A DNA stretch of 64,000 nt, from contig NZ_BDCM01000014.1 in NCBI RefSeq assembly GCF_001613505.1, positions 558,001-622,000 of the forward strand, written 5' to 3'. The first letter of the stretch is position 1. Every line of letters begins with the position of its first letter. Shown here piece by piece: positions 16,161 through 25,121 of this stretch. A model generated the notes under the pieces. It did not search any database, had not been told where the DNA came from, and saw only the letters and a list, made by a program, of their open reading frames with translations. Source of the DNA: Nocardia mikamii NBRC 108933 (GTDB lineage Bacteria > Actinomycetota > Actinomycetes > Mycobacteriales > Mycobacteriaceae). The position numbers and the translations under genes are program-made.

Positions 16161-18859
16161 TTGTTCGCCACCGACTCCGTGATCTGCGCCAGCCGCGCCC
16201 CGATCCGGGTCACCTCGGATTCGGCGACCTCGCGGCGGGTGCGGATCTTGGCGACCACCTCGTCGGGCGCCTTGGCCAGGAAGGCCTCGTTGCCGAGTTT
16301 GGCGGTGGTGGCGGCGAGGTCCTTCTGCGCGGCCGCGAGGTCCTTCTCCAGCCGGCGGCGTTCGGCGTCGAGGTCGACCGTGCCGGAGGTGTCCAGTTCG
16401 ACGGTGACGGTGGCGCCGGACAGCCGCACCTCCACCGCGGCGGTGGCGGAGAACCCGGCATCCGGTTCGGTGAGCCGGGCCAGGCTGGCGATTTCGGCGT
16501 GCAGCCCGGTGAGGTCGGCGGTATCGATGCCGATCAGTTTCGCGGCGACCTTCTGCTTGTCGGTCAGGCCCTGATCGCTGCGGAATCGGCGGATCTCGGT
16601 GACGAGCTTCTGCAGGTCCGCGATGCGCTGTGCCGCAACGGTATCGGCGGCGATCCCCGAGGACTGCGGCCACGCGGCGATCACCAGGGAGTCGTCCGCA
16701 CCGGCCTCGGTGAGGGCCTGCCACAGCGTTTCGGTGACGAACGGGATGGCCGGGTGCAGCAGGCGCAGCACCGAATCCAGCACGTTGCCGAGGACGATGC
16801 GCGTGCTCGCGGCCCGCTCCTCCGATTCGGCGAACTGCACCTTCGCCAATTCGAGGTACCAGTCGCACAGTTCGTCCCAGGCGAAGTGGTACAGCGCCTC
16901 ACAGGCCTTGCCGAATTCGTAACGGTCGAAGGCCCCGTCCACCTCGGCCCGCACCTCGTCGAGCCGGTCGAGGATCCAGCGGTCGGTGTCGGTGAGGGTG
17001 GCGCGGTCGGGCAGGTCGCCCGGCGCGGCACCGTTCATGAGCGCGAACTTGCTGGCGTTGAACAGCTTCGTGATGAAGTTGCGCGAGGCCTGCACGTGCG
17101 GCGGGCCCACCGACAGGTCGCTGCCCGGCTGCGCGCCCCGGGCGAGGGTGAAACGTGTTGCGTCCGCGCCGTATTCGTCGATCCACAGCAGCGGGTCCAC
17201 GCCGATGCCCTTGGACTTGGAGTATTTGCGGCCGAATTCGTCGCGGATGAGGCCGTGCAGGAAGACGTCGTCGAACGGGACCTGCTGCCGCCCGGGGTCC
17301 TTACCGGCGGCGATGACCGGGTCGCCGGAGACGAACATGCCGAACATCATCATCCGGGCCACCCAGAAGAACAGGATGTCGTAGCCGGTCACCAGCACGC
17401 TGGTCGGATAGAACTTCGACAGTTCGGGGGTGTCGTCCGGCCAGCCCATGGTGGAGAAGGGCCACAGGCCGGAGGAGAACCAGGTGTCGAGGACGTCCGG
17501 GTCCTGCACCCAGCCCTCGGGCGCCTGCTCGTCGGGGCCGACGCACGCGATCTCGCCCTCGGGGCCGTACCAGATCGGAATGCGGTGACCCCACCACAGC
17601 TGCCGCGAGATGCACCAGTCGTGCATGTTGTCGACCCATTCGAACCAGCGCGGTTCCTGGCTGGCCGGGTAGATCGTCACCGCACCGTTGCGCACGGCGT
17701 CACCGGCGGCCTTGGCCAGCGATTCGACCTTCACCCACCACTGCATCGACAGCCGCGGTTCGATCGGTTCGCCGGAGCGTTCGGAGTGGCCGACGCTGTG
17801 CACGTACGGGCGCTTCTCGGCGACGATGCGCCCCTCGTCGGCCAGCCGCTCGCGGATCTTGACACGCGCCTCGAACCGGTCCATGCCATCGAATTCGGTT
17901 CCGGTGTCGGCGATCTTGCCGGTCTTGTCCATGATGGTCGGCATCGGCAGGTTGTGCCGCAGGCCGATCTCGAAGTCGTTGGGGTCGTGCGCCGGGGTGA
18001 TCTTCACTGCGCCGGAACCGAATTCGGGGTCGACGTAGTCGTCGGCGACGATCGGAATCTGGCGGCCGGTGATCGGGTGGTAGACCGTGGTGCCGATCAG
18101 CGCCCGGTACCGCTCGTCCTCGGGGTGCACCGCCACCGCGGTATCGCCGAGCATGGTCTCCACGCGGGTGGTGGCCACGATGACGTGCGGTTCGTCGTCG
18201 TTCAGCGAGCCGTAGCGCAGCGAGACGAGCTCACCCTCGACGTCCTCGTATTTCACCTCGACGTCGGAGATCGCGGTCTCGAGCGAGGGCGACCAGTTCA
18301 CCAGGCGCTCGGCCCGGTAGATCAGCCCGGCGTCGTAGAGGCGTTTGAAGATGGTCTGCACCGCGCGGGAGAGGCCGTCGTCCATGGTGAAGCGGTCGCG
18401 GCTCCAGTCGACGCCGTCGCCGAGGCGGCGCATCTGGCCCTGGATGGCGCCGCCGGATTCGCGCTTCCAGTCCCAGACCTTGTCGACGAACAGTTCGCGG
18501 CCGAAGTCTTCCTTGGTCTTGCCGTCGACGGCGAGTTGCTTCTCGACCACGGTCTGGGTGGCGATGCCGGCGTGGTCCATACCGGGTAGCCACAGCACCT
18601 CGTAGCCCTGCATCCGCTTGCGGCGGGTGAGCAGGTCCATCAGGGTGTGGTCGAAGGCGTGGCCCATGTGCAGGTTGCCGGTGACGTTCGGCGGCGGCAG
18701 CACGATCGAATAGGGCGGCTTGTCGCTGGCCGGGTCGGCGGTGAAGTAACCGGCCGCTACCCAGCGCTCGTACAGGTCGGCCTCTACATCGCTGGGGTTC
18801 CAGCTCTTGGGGAGGGCGTCGGCACGATTTCGCGAGTTATCAGGGGCTGCGCTGGTCAC
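16157..18859 (-). CDS. valS: valyl-tRNA synthetase
   Basis: 900 residues, class I synthetase. HIGH motif in PPPNVTGNLHMGHAFDH (about residues 53-69); CP1 editing domain in the 190-345 region; KMSKS equivalent KYSKSKG near 550; anticodon-binding helical domain; and a C-terminal coiled-coil arm (about 830-895, many Lys/Glu/Ala heptads) typical of ValRS. It is preceded by a strong hairpin at 19009-19051. I found no T-box leader on its strand. Confidence 0.98.
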   Translation of the reverse strand: MTSAAPDNSRNRADALPKSWNPSDVEADLYERWVAAGYFTADPASDKPPYSIVLPPPNVTGNLHMGHAFDHTLMDLLTRRKRMQGYEVLWLPGMDHAGIATQTVVEKQLAVDGKTKEDFGRELFVDKVWDWKRESGGAIQGQMRRLGDGVDWSRDRFTMDDGLSRAVQTIFKRLYDAGLIYRAERLVNWSPSLETAISDVEVKYEDVEGELVSLRYGSLNDDEPHVIVATTRVETMLGDTAVAVHPEDERYRALIGTTVYHPITGRQIPIVADDYVDPEFGSGAVKITPAHDPNDFEIGLRHNLPMPTIMDKTGKIADTGTEFDGMDRFEARVKIRERLADEGRIVAEKRPYVHSVGHSERSGEPIEPRLSMQWWVKVESLAKAAGDAVRNGAVTIYPASQEPRWFEWVDNMHDWCISRQLWWGHRIPIWYGPEGEIACVGPDEQAPEGWVQDPDVLDTWFSSGLWPFSTMGWPDDTPELSKFYPTSVLVTGYDILFFWVARMMMFGMFVSGDPVIAAGKDPGRQQVPFDDVFLHGLIRDEFGRKYSKSKGIGVDPLLWIDEYGADATRFTLARGAQPGSDLSVGPPHVQASRNFITKLFNASKFALMNGAAPGDLPDRATLTDTDRWILDRLDEVRAEVDGAFDRYEFGKACEALYHFAWDELCDWYLELAKVQFAESEERAASTRIVLGNVLDSVLRLLHPAIPFVTETLWQALTEAGADDSLVIAAWPQSSGIAADTVAAQRIADLQKLVTEIRRFRSDQGLTDKQKVAAKLIGIDTADLTGLHAEIASLARLTEPDAGFSATAAVEVRLSGATVTVELDTSGTVDLDAERRRLEKDLAAAQKDLAATTAKLGNEAFLAKAPDEVVAKIRTRREVAESEVTRIGARLAQITESVANK

Positions 18860-19212
18860 CGTGCGATTCTACGGAGTTGAGCAGGAGGACTCGACACGGC
18901 CCTGCACACGGCACCGTCACACCCCTGAGACCCGCCACTCGGGCGCCGGACGTGTGTGCCGGGTGGCGTCGCGCCGCGCAAGAAGCGGGTCGGCCGGAGA
19001 AAGATGTAGGGCGGGGTTTTCGGCGGATGAGGGACACCGAAAACCCCGCCCACGTCTTCGAGACTACCGCCCGGATCGGCGCAATACACCAATCCATATG
19101 CAATTCTCAGCTTTTGCCCGAATCCGTTGTGCAGGTGTGGGTTTGCCACTCAGCATGCTCGCAGATTCGCCACCGGGATGCGGAGGCCGCGCCCCGCCTG
19201 TGGACGGCGGGG
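18860..19212 (-). promoter_or_regulatory. valS upstream region
   Basis: 353 bases without a gene between the diacylglycerol kinase stop and valS. It contains the terminator at 19009-19051 and, between that and valS, about 150 bases that should hold the valS promoter. No T-box consensus is present on the minus strand. The 160 bases between the kinase stop and the terminator show nothing recognisable. Confidence 0.4.
19009..19051 (-). terminator. perfect 15-bp hairpin upstream of valS
   Basis: GGGCGGGGTTTTCGG (19009-19023), 13-nt loop, then CCGAAAACCCCGCCC (19037-19051). The stem itself contains a T/A run. It lies downstream of the diacylglycerol kinase gene and upstream of valS, both on the minus strand, and separates the two transcription units. 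Confidence 0.85.
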
Positions 19213-20184
19213 TCACGGCACGAGGATCGCCAGCGCTGCGGGTTCGGCGCGGAAGGTCGCCGGGAGCAGTCCCGCCGGGTCGCCGTCGGCGGTCGCCGGT
19301 ACCGCGGCGGTGAGGGTGATGGCGCGGGCCCGGTAGTGCCCGACCGCGGGATGGTCGATGCGCTTGCCGGCGGCCAGGGCCGGGAGCAGGCGGACCATCT
19401 CCAGCCGTGACATCGCGCCGACCACGGTCAGGTCGAGCAGGCCGTCGTCGACGATGGCGTCGGGGCAGATGAGCATGCCGCCGCCATAGGTCCGGGTGTT
19501 GCCGACCGCCACCATCACGGCCTCGGTCTCGACGACGCGATCATCGGCTGCGCCCGGCTCGCCGGACAATTCGATGCGGTAGGGCACGCCGAGCTGACCG
19601 AGCAGTTCCGGCACCGCGGCGAAGGAGTACCGCAGCGAGCCCTTCGGCCGGCGCATACGGTTGGCGCGCAGGGTTACTCGCGCGTCGAAGCCGGTGCCGG
19701 CGACGGTGGCGAATCGCATGGGACGATGGGCGACGGCGGGTTCGATTCCGGCCGCCCAGTCCTGGGCGTGCTCGGGATCGGGCGTGGATTCGATCGCGCC
19801 GAGATCGATGGTGCGCACGGAACCGCCGAGCACGATATCGGCCGCGGCCCGCGGGTCGTCGTCGGGCACTCCCAGTTCCCGGGCCAGGTCGTTACCGGTC
19901 CCGCCGGGCAGCAGCCCCAGCGGCACCCCGGTCGAGGCGAGGGCCTGCAGCGTGACGCAGACCAGTCCGTCACCGCCCGCGCAGACGACCGCGTCGGGAC
20001 GCTCCGGCCCTCGCACCGAATCCCGGACCAGGCGAACGGTTTCCGCCGCGTCGGCACCGCGGATCTCGCGTACCCGTACGCCGCGCTCGGCGAAGCGGGT
20101 GGCGGCCGCGGCGGCGGCCGCGAGTCCCCGGCCGTGGCCGGAGTGCGGGTTGGTCACCAGCGCGACCGATCGGATGGCGGTCAC
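19213..20184 (-). CDS. diacylglycerol/lipid kinase, DagK (YegS-LCB5) family
   Basis: 323 residues from GTG 20184, overlapping the upstream flavoprotein stop (GTGA). DAGK catalytic domain at about 5-130 with VTNPHSGHG and the glycine loop AGGDGLV, where the usual GGDGT has Leu in place of Thr; LLPGGTGNDLAR is intact. The C-terminal half is the lipid-binding sandwich ending in the family's 'DGLLDLTVV' pattern. By position it is the counterpart of Rv2252, a diacylglycerol kinase reported to feed phosphatidylinositol mannoside synthesis. It probably phosphorylates diacylglycerol or a related neutral lipid at the inner membrane face. Confidence 0.88.
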   Translation of the reverse strand: MTAIRSVALVTNPHSGHGRGLAAAAAAATRFAERGVRVREIRGADAAETVRLVRDSVRGPERPDAVVCAGGDGLVCVTLQALASTGVPLGLLPGGTGNDLARELGVPDDDPRAAADIVLGGSVRTIDLGAIESTPDPEHAQDWAAGIEPAVAHRPMRFATVAGTGFDARVTLRANRMRRPKGSLRYSFAAVPELLGQLGVPYRIELSGEPGAADDRVVETEAVMVAVGNTRTYGGGMLICPDAIVDDGLLDLTVVGAMSRLEMVRLLPALAAGKRIDHPAVGHYRARAITLTAAVPATADGDPAGLLPATFRAEPAALAILVP

Positions 20185-21836
20185 GGAATCAGCTTGCCCG
20201 GGTTGAGGATTCCCGCCGGGTCGACGGCATCCTTGACCGCACGCAGGATGCGCGCGCCCGGCTCGCCGATCTCGGCGGTCATCCACGGCCGGTGGTCGGC
20301 GCCGACGGCATGGTGATGGGTGATGGTTCCCCCGTGTCCGGCGATGGCGTCACCGACGGCGCGTTTGGTCCGCGCCCACTGGGACAGCGCATCGTCGGCC
20401 TGCTTGGCGACGACGGTGAAGTACAGCGAGGCGCCGGTCGGGTAGGTATGCGAGATATGGCACATCACCAGCGCGGGAGTGCCCTGCGTCCCGAGCGATT
20501 CGGTGAGCGCGGTGGTGACCGCCGCTTTAAGCCGCTCGACATTCGACCAGGTGGTCGCCGTTTCGAGGGTTTCGCACAGTACGCCGATATCCAGCAGCGC
20601 ATCACGCAGATACGGCGCGGCGAAGCGGCCGTGCTCCCATTCCCGCGCCGGCTGTTCACCGAGGGCGGTGCCGCCCGCGGCGGCGAGCAGGGCCGAGGCC
20701 TCGGCGCTGCGCGCGGTCACATGCGCTTCGGTGCCCTCGAACGTGGTGACGGCCAGGCAGCCGCTGACCGGTGCGCCGCCGATATCACCGGAACGGGCCA
20801 GGTTGAGTCCGGTCTCGGCTTCGTCGGACAACCGCAGCACCGTCGGCGCCGCGCCGTTCTGCACGACGGTGCGCAGCGCGGCGGCGCCGGTGGCGAAGTC
20901 CGGGAACGACCACGCCTGATACGCGGTTGTCTCCGGAATCGGGTGCACCCGCAGCGTCACCTCGGTGATGACGCCGAGCGTGCCCTCGGATCCGGCGAAC
21001 AGCTCGCGCAGATCCGGGCCGGCGGCCGAGGCGGGGGCGCGGCCGAGATCGACCGTGCCCGTGGGCGTTGCGACCTTCAGGCGCATGATCATGTCGTCGA
21101 AGCGGCCGTAGCCGGCCGAGGCCTGACCCGAGGATCGGGTGGCCGCGAAGCCGCCGATGCTGGCGTATTCGAAACTCTGCGGGAAATGCCCCAGCGAAAG
21201 TCCATGGGCGGCAAGCAGTTTCTCCGCCTGCGGCCCGGTCAGTCCGGCGCCCAGCGTCGCGGTGCCGCTCACCGGGTCGATATCGGACAGTCCGTCGAGC
21301 CGCCGCAGATCCAGGGCGATCACGGTGTCGAAGCGGCCGCGCGCGGGATCCACCCCGCCCACCACGCTGGTGCCGCCACCGAAGGGCACGACCGCGATCG
21401 ACTGTTCGCCACAGTAGGTGAGCACGGCCAGGACCTGGTCGTGATCGGCCGGGAAGACGACGGCGTCGGGCGCGTCCTGCGGCGCTTGGGCACGACGGCG
21501 CAGCAGGTCGGGCGTACTCTTGCCACCCGCGTGCAGCAGCCGGTCACGGTGGTCGGCCGACACCTGATCCGCGCCGACCACCGCCGACAGCCCCGCGCGA
21601 TGCGCGGCCGTCAAGCCGGATTCCCGCAGCGGCACGTCGCCCTCATCACGACGGGCCACCGGTTCCCCGGACACTCCGAACACCTGCGCCACCAGCGTCC
21701 GGATCCGGTCCGAGAGCGGCGCGTGGGCCGAGGCGACGCCCCAGGCGTCCCACACCATACTCGGCCGATCGGACGACTCGCCCGGTGTCGAGTTTTCCGA
21801 TTCTGCTGCGGATGTGTCCTGTCGCGTATCGACCAT
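20181..21836 (-). CDS. FAD-linked oxidase family protein, alkyl-DHAP synthase-like
   Basis: 551 residues. The FAD-binding PCMH domain (about 115-300) has VVPFGGGTSVVGGV and GHFPQSFEYASIGG. The FAD-oxidase C-terminal domain (about 300-548) contains GGTITHHHAVG, the three-histidine motif typical of alkyldihydroxyacetonephosphate synthase, and ends AVDPAGILNPGKLI. AGPS replaces the acyl group of acyl-DHAP by an alkyl chain in ether-lipid synthesis; bacterial homologues are mostly untested, and D-lactate-dehydrogenase-like activity is an alternative. It is divergent from the TetR gene and coupled to the lipid kinase, the same arrangement as Rv2251-Rv2252. Confidence 0.8.
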   Translation of the reverse strand: MVDTRQDTSAAESENSTPGESSDRPSMVWDAWGVASAHAPLSDRIRTLVAQVFGVSGEPVARRDEGDVPLRESGLTAAHRAGLSAVVGADQVSADHRDRLLHAGGKSTPDLLRRRAQAPQDAPDAVVFPADHDQVLAVLTYCGEQSIAVVPFGGGTSVVGGVDPARGRFDTVIALDLRRLDGLSDIDPVSGTATLGAGLTGPQAEKLLAAHGLSLGHFPQSFEYASIGGFAATRSSGQASAGYGRFDDMIMRLKVATPTGTVDLGRAPASAAGPDLRELFAGSEGTLGVITEVTLRVHPIPETTAYQAWSFPDFATGAAALRTVVQNGAAPTVLRLSDEAETGLNLARSGDIGGAPVSGCLAVTTFEGTEAHVTARSAEASALLAAAGGTALGEQPAREWEHGRFAAPYLRDALLDIGVLCETLETATTWSNVERLKAAVTTALTESLGTQGTPALVMCHISHTYPTGASLYFTVVAKQADDALSQWARTKRAVGDAIAGHGGTITHHHAVGADHRPWMTAEIGEPGARILRAVKDAVDPAGILNPGKLIP

Positions 21837-21847
21837 GCGTTACAGTC

Positions 21848-21893
21848 TGACATAGAGTGTCAAGCAGTAACGAATACGAATCGCAGTAACGAA
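21848..21893. promoter_or_regulatory. divergent promoter region with palindrome and 19-bp-spaced direct repeats
   Basis: TGACATAGAGTGTCA (21848-21862) has TGACA/TGTCA arms around a 5-bp centre, a plausible TetR site. Immediately after it GCAGTAACGAA occurs twice, at 21864-21874 and 21883-21893, i.e. two turns of helix apart. These sites fill the 80-bp gap between the divergent flavoprotein and TetR genes and are the best operator candidates for the adjacent TetR. Confidence 0.6.
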
Positions 21894-21916
21894 CACGGAC
21901 CGATGGTGAGTTGTTG

Positions 21917-22522
21917 ATGGATCCGAACGAATCCCCCGGCCCCGACGGCGAGCTGTCGGCTATCGACCTGGCGATCCTGGCGGCGGGACGTGCCTGTGTC
22001 GAGGAGTTCGGCGTACGCCGGACCACGCTCAGCGAAGTCGCCCGGCGCGCCGGCGTCAGTCGCCCCACGGTGTACCGGCGCTGGCCCGATACCCGGTCGC
22101 TGATCGCCGAGTTGCTGGTCCGGGAACTGAGCGAGATCGTGGCGACGAGTATCCCCACCCAGGGCCCGGCGCGGGCGCGCCTGGTGGAGGGCATCGTCTC
22201 GGGCGCGGCCGAGATCCGGTCGAACCCGTTGTTCGCCAAGATCTTCCGCATCGACACCGACCTGATGCTGACCTATGTGTTCGGCCGGCTCGGCCGCAAT
22301 CAACGGCAATTGATCCAGGTGTTCTCCAGCGCCGTCCGCGAGGGACAGCGCGACGGTTCCATCCGCGCCGGCGATCCCGATCACCTGGCCACCATGCTGC
22401 TGCTGATCGGCCAGTCCACCGTGCAGTCGGCCGGCACGGTCAGCCATCTGCTCGATGATGCCGGACTCGACGTCGAGCTCGCTCGCGTCGTCGACCGGTA
22501 CCTGCGCCCCGATACCGACTAG
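21917..22522 (+). CDS. TetR family transcriptional regulator
   Basis: 201 residues. N-terminal helix-turn-helix (about residues 17-62: FGVRRTTLSEVARRAGVSRPTVYRRWPD) and a variable ligand-binding C-terminal domain. I chose ATG 21917, with GGTGAG ending at 21910; TTG codons at 21911 and 21914 are less likely. It is divergent from the AGPS-like/lipid-kinase pair and 26 bp before glpD, so it probably controls both directions. Counterpart of Rv2250c. The ligand is unknown; an acyl-CoA or glycerol-phosphate lipid would fit. Confidence 0.9.
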   Translation: MDPNESPGPDGELSAIDLAILAAGRACVEEFGVRRTTLSEVARRAGVSRPTVYRRWPDTRSLIAELLVRELSEIVATSIPTQGPARARLVEGIVSGAAEIRSNPLFAKIFRIDTDLMLTYVFGRLGRNQRQLIQVFSSAVREGQRDGSIRAGDPDHLATMLLLIGQSTVQSAGTVSHLLDDAGLDVELARVVDRYLRPDTD

Positions 22523-22548
22523 TCCCGAAACAGAGAGCGAGACAGCGC

Positions 22549-24129
22549 ATGCTCGACGAGAGCACACCGACCGCGGGCCACGGGCTCGGCGATACCACGG
22601 GAGATTCGGCGCTCAACGCCGCCCGCCGCGGCCGCGAACTGCGGGCGCTCGGCGATGCGGACCGCATCGACGTTCTGGTCATCGGCGGCGGTGTCACCGG
22701 CGCGGGCGTGGCGTTGGACGCGGCGGCGCGTGGATTGCGGACCGTCCTGGTGGAGGCGCACGATCTGGCCTTCGGAACCAGCCGGTGGAGTTCGAAACTC
22801 GTCCACGGCGGATTGCGGTATCTGGCATCCGGCGGGGTCGGCATCGCCCACGAGAGCGCGGTCGAACGCGACATCCTGCTCACCACCACCGCACCACATC
22901 TGACTCGTTCGATTCCCCAGCTCGTCCCGGCGTTCTCCGGCGGATCCCTGCCGCAGCGGCTCTTGGTCCGCGCGGGTTTCCTCGCCGGAGACGCACTGCG
23001 GCGCAGCGCCGGAACCTCATCGGCGGTGTTGCCGCGATCGCGCCGGGTCGCCGCGGCCGAAGCGCTGCGACTCGCGCCGACACTGCGCCGCGCCGGGCTG
23101 CGCGGCGGGATGACGGCCTGGGACGGTCAGCTCGTCGACGACGCCCGGCTGGTGGTGACGATCGCGCGCACCGCCGCGGCGCACGGGGCGACCGTGCTCA
23201 CCCGCGTCCGCGCCGAGCAGGTGAGCGGCGACGCCGCGGTGCTGCACGACGTGCTGACCGGTGAAACCCTGTCCGTACGAGCGCGTTCGGTGATCAACGC
23301 GTCCGGCGTGTGGGCCGACCGGGTCGATCCGAGTATCGAGTTGCGGCCCAGCCGCGGCACCCACCTGGTCTTCGACGCCGCGGCCTTCGGCGGCCTCACC
23401 GCCTCGCTGACCGTGCCGATTCCGGGCAGCACCAGCCGTTTCGTCTTCGCCTTCCCGGCCGCGCACGGCCGCGTGTATCTGGGGCTCACCGACGAGGACG
23501 CACCCGGCCCGGTCCCGGACGAGCCGAAGCCCACCGACTCCGAGATCGACTTCCTGCTCGACACCGTGAACACTGTGCTCCGAGAGCCGTTGCGGCGCAG
23601 CGATATCCGCGGATCCTTCGCCGGTCTGCGACCACTGTTGCGCACCGCCGACGACTCCACCGCCGACATCTCTCGCGAACACGCGGTCCTGCACTCCCCC
23701 GGCGGCCCGATCACCGTCGTCGGCGGCAAGCTGACCACCTACCGGCAGATGGCCGAGGACGCGGTCGACGCCGCCGTGGCCGCCGCCGGGCTGACCGCGG
23801 CGCCCTGTCGCACCAAGCGAATCCCGTTGGTGGGAGCGGTGTCCGGGCGGGCGCGCGACCGGATCGCGGCGCCGCCGGTGCTGGTCGAGCGTTACGGAGA
23901 TCAGGCCGCACAGATTCTCGCCGCGGCGCGGCGCGATCCGCGCCTCGCCGAACCGGTCGCCCCCGGCATCGACGTGCTGCGTGCCGAATTCGCCTTCGCG
24001 GCAACCCATGAGGGCGCACTCGACGAAGACGACCTGCTGGACCGCCGGACCCGGATCGGACTGGTCGCCGGCGACCGAGCCGCCGCTCTCGCGGCCGCGC
24101 GGGAAACGCTCGCATCCAACCGAGCCTGA
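22549..24129 (+). CDS. glpD: glycerol-3-phosphate dehydrogenase, FAD-dependent
   Basis: 526 residues. N-terminal Rossmann FAD site (VLVIGGGVTGAGVALDAAARGL, about 43-64) and the GlpD signatures FGTSRWSSKLVHGGLRYL and GGKLTTYRQMAEDAVD, with a C-terminal helical domain. It oxidises sn-glycerol-3-phosphate to DHAP at the membrane, passing electrons to quinone. Same layout as glpD1 (Rv2249c) behind its TetR. DHAP produced here is the substrate from which the acyl-DHAP used by an AGPS-type enzyme is made, which gives the cluster a metabolic logic. Confidence 0.93.
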   Translation: MLDESTPTAGHGLGDTTGDSALNAARRGRELRALGDADRIDVLVIGGGVTGAGVALDAAARGLRTVLVEAHDLAFGTSRWSSKLVHGGLRYLASGGVGIAHESAVERDILLTTTAPHLTRSIPQLVPAFSGGSLPQRLLVRAGFLAGDALRRSAGTSSAVLPRSRRVAAAEALRLAPTLRRAGLRGGMTAWDGQLVDDARLVVTIARTAAAHGATVLTRVRAEQVSGDAAVLHDVLTGETLSVRARSVINASGVWADRVDPSIELRPSRGTHLVFDAAAFGGLTASLTVPIPGSTSRFVFAFPAAHGRVYLGLTDEDAPGPVPDEPKPTDSEIDFLLDTVNTVLREPLRRSDIRGSFAGLRPLLRTADDSTADISREHAVLHSPGGPITVVGGKLTTYRQMAEDAVDAAVAAAGLTAAPCRTKRIPLVGAVSGRARDRIAAPPVLVERYGDQAAQILAAARRDPRLAEPVAPGIDVLRAEFAFAATHEGALDEDDLLDRRTRIGLVAGDRAAALAAARETLASNRA

Positions 24130-24181
24130 GTGACCTCGCCCCGTCGTGACCTCATGCCGGAACGGATGTGCGATCCGCCGC

Positions 24182-25021
24182 CTAGCTCCAGAGCTCGGCG
24201 ATCCGCTCCGCCGCCGACTTGCCCTGCACCCGACCGGCATGCGCCGACGGCACGCGGGAGGCGGTATCGAGCGGATTCGCCCCGAAAGCGGCGATCGCGG
24301 CCTCGTCGGGGGCGATCGATTCCACCCGCGCACCCCGTTCGGTCAGTCCCGCGATCTCGCCGTCCAGCGCCGGATCGGGCAGCGGCGCGATGATGAGTAC
24401 CCGCCCGAATCCGGCCGCCAGGTCGGCATTGACACTGGTCCGCACGCCACCGTCGGTATAGCGCACGCCGTCGACGGTGTGCGGCGGCCAGACCAGCGGC
24501 ACCGCCGAACTGGCGGTCACCGCGTCGACCAGCGCGACCCCGGAGGCGCGATCGAAAACGCGCGGTTCACCCGTGCCGGCGTCGACGGCGGTGATCAGCA
24601 GCCGCTGCCGAGGCCATTCGTGCACCGGCAACCGCGATTCGATCACCGCGCGCCGGGCGGATTCCGGCACCGTCTCGGTCTCCAGGGCGAGGTTGCCGAG
24701 TCGCCGCCGCGCCACGGCCATATCCCCGCCGCTCTCGGTGATGATCCGGTTGATCGTCTCCCACACGCCGTCGAGCGGGTTGCCCTCCGGCACGATCTCG
24801 GCGCTCTGCATCGCGGGGTCGATCTGGCGGCGGAACAGCTCCTCCGCGGTCAGCCCGCTGGTCAGTTGTGCCGCCACATTGGCGCCCGCCGACGTGCCGA
24901 TGTACAGATCGGCGGCGGTGAGATCGATTCCCGCGTCGGCCAATCCGGCGATCACGCCGTTCGCCCAGGCGATTCCCGCCACCCCACCGCCGCCGATCAC
25001 CAGCGCCCGTTCGTCCGCCAT
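24182..25021 (-). CDS. patatin-like phospholipase family protein
   Basis: 279 residues from ATG 25021 (GGGAG 5 bases upstream; ATG 25024 also possible). The oxyanion glycine loop ALVIGGGGVAGIAWANG opens the protein. The nucleophile elbow is GTSAG (Ser about 44), and the second dyad residue lies in the DGGVRTSVN stretch around residue 200. Family members are serine lipases or acyl hydrolases. There is no signal peptide, so it acts in the cytosol or at the membrane face. It converges on glpD with 52 bp between the stops. Confidence 0.9.
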   Translation of the reverse strand: MADERALVIGGGGVAGIAWANGVIAGLADAGIDLTAADLYIGTSAGANVAAQLTSGLTAEELFRRQIDPAMQSAEIVPEGNPLDGVWETINRIITESGGDMAVARRRLGNLALETETVPESARRAVIESRLPVHEWPRQRLLITAVDAGTGEPRVFDRASGVALVDAVTASSAVPLVWPPHTVDGVRYTDGGVRTSVNADLAAGFGRVLIIAPLPDPALDGEIAGLTERGARVESIAPDEAAIAAFGANPLDTASRVPSAHAGRVQGKSAAERIAELWS

Positions 25022-25121
25022 CATCGCTCCCACATTTCGCTCCGCGTTCCCGACCGCTCGGGACAACCTCGACGGTAGCGATGACCATTCCCCAGCGCGA
25101 TTACCGGCGGGGTAATGAATG

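Noticed and set aside
18955..18985. GGGTGGCGTCGCG resembling a T-box core upstream of valS
   Set aside because: It is on the plus strand, whereas valS is on the minus strand, and the Stem I and specifier elements are missing.
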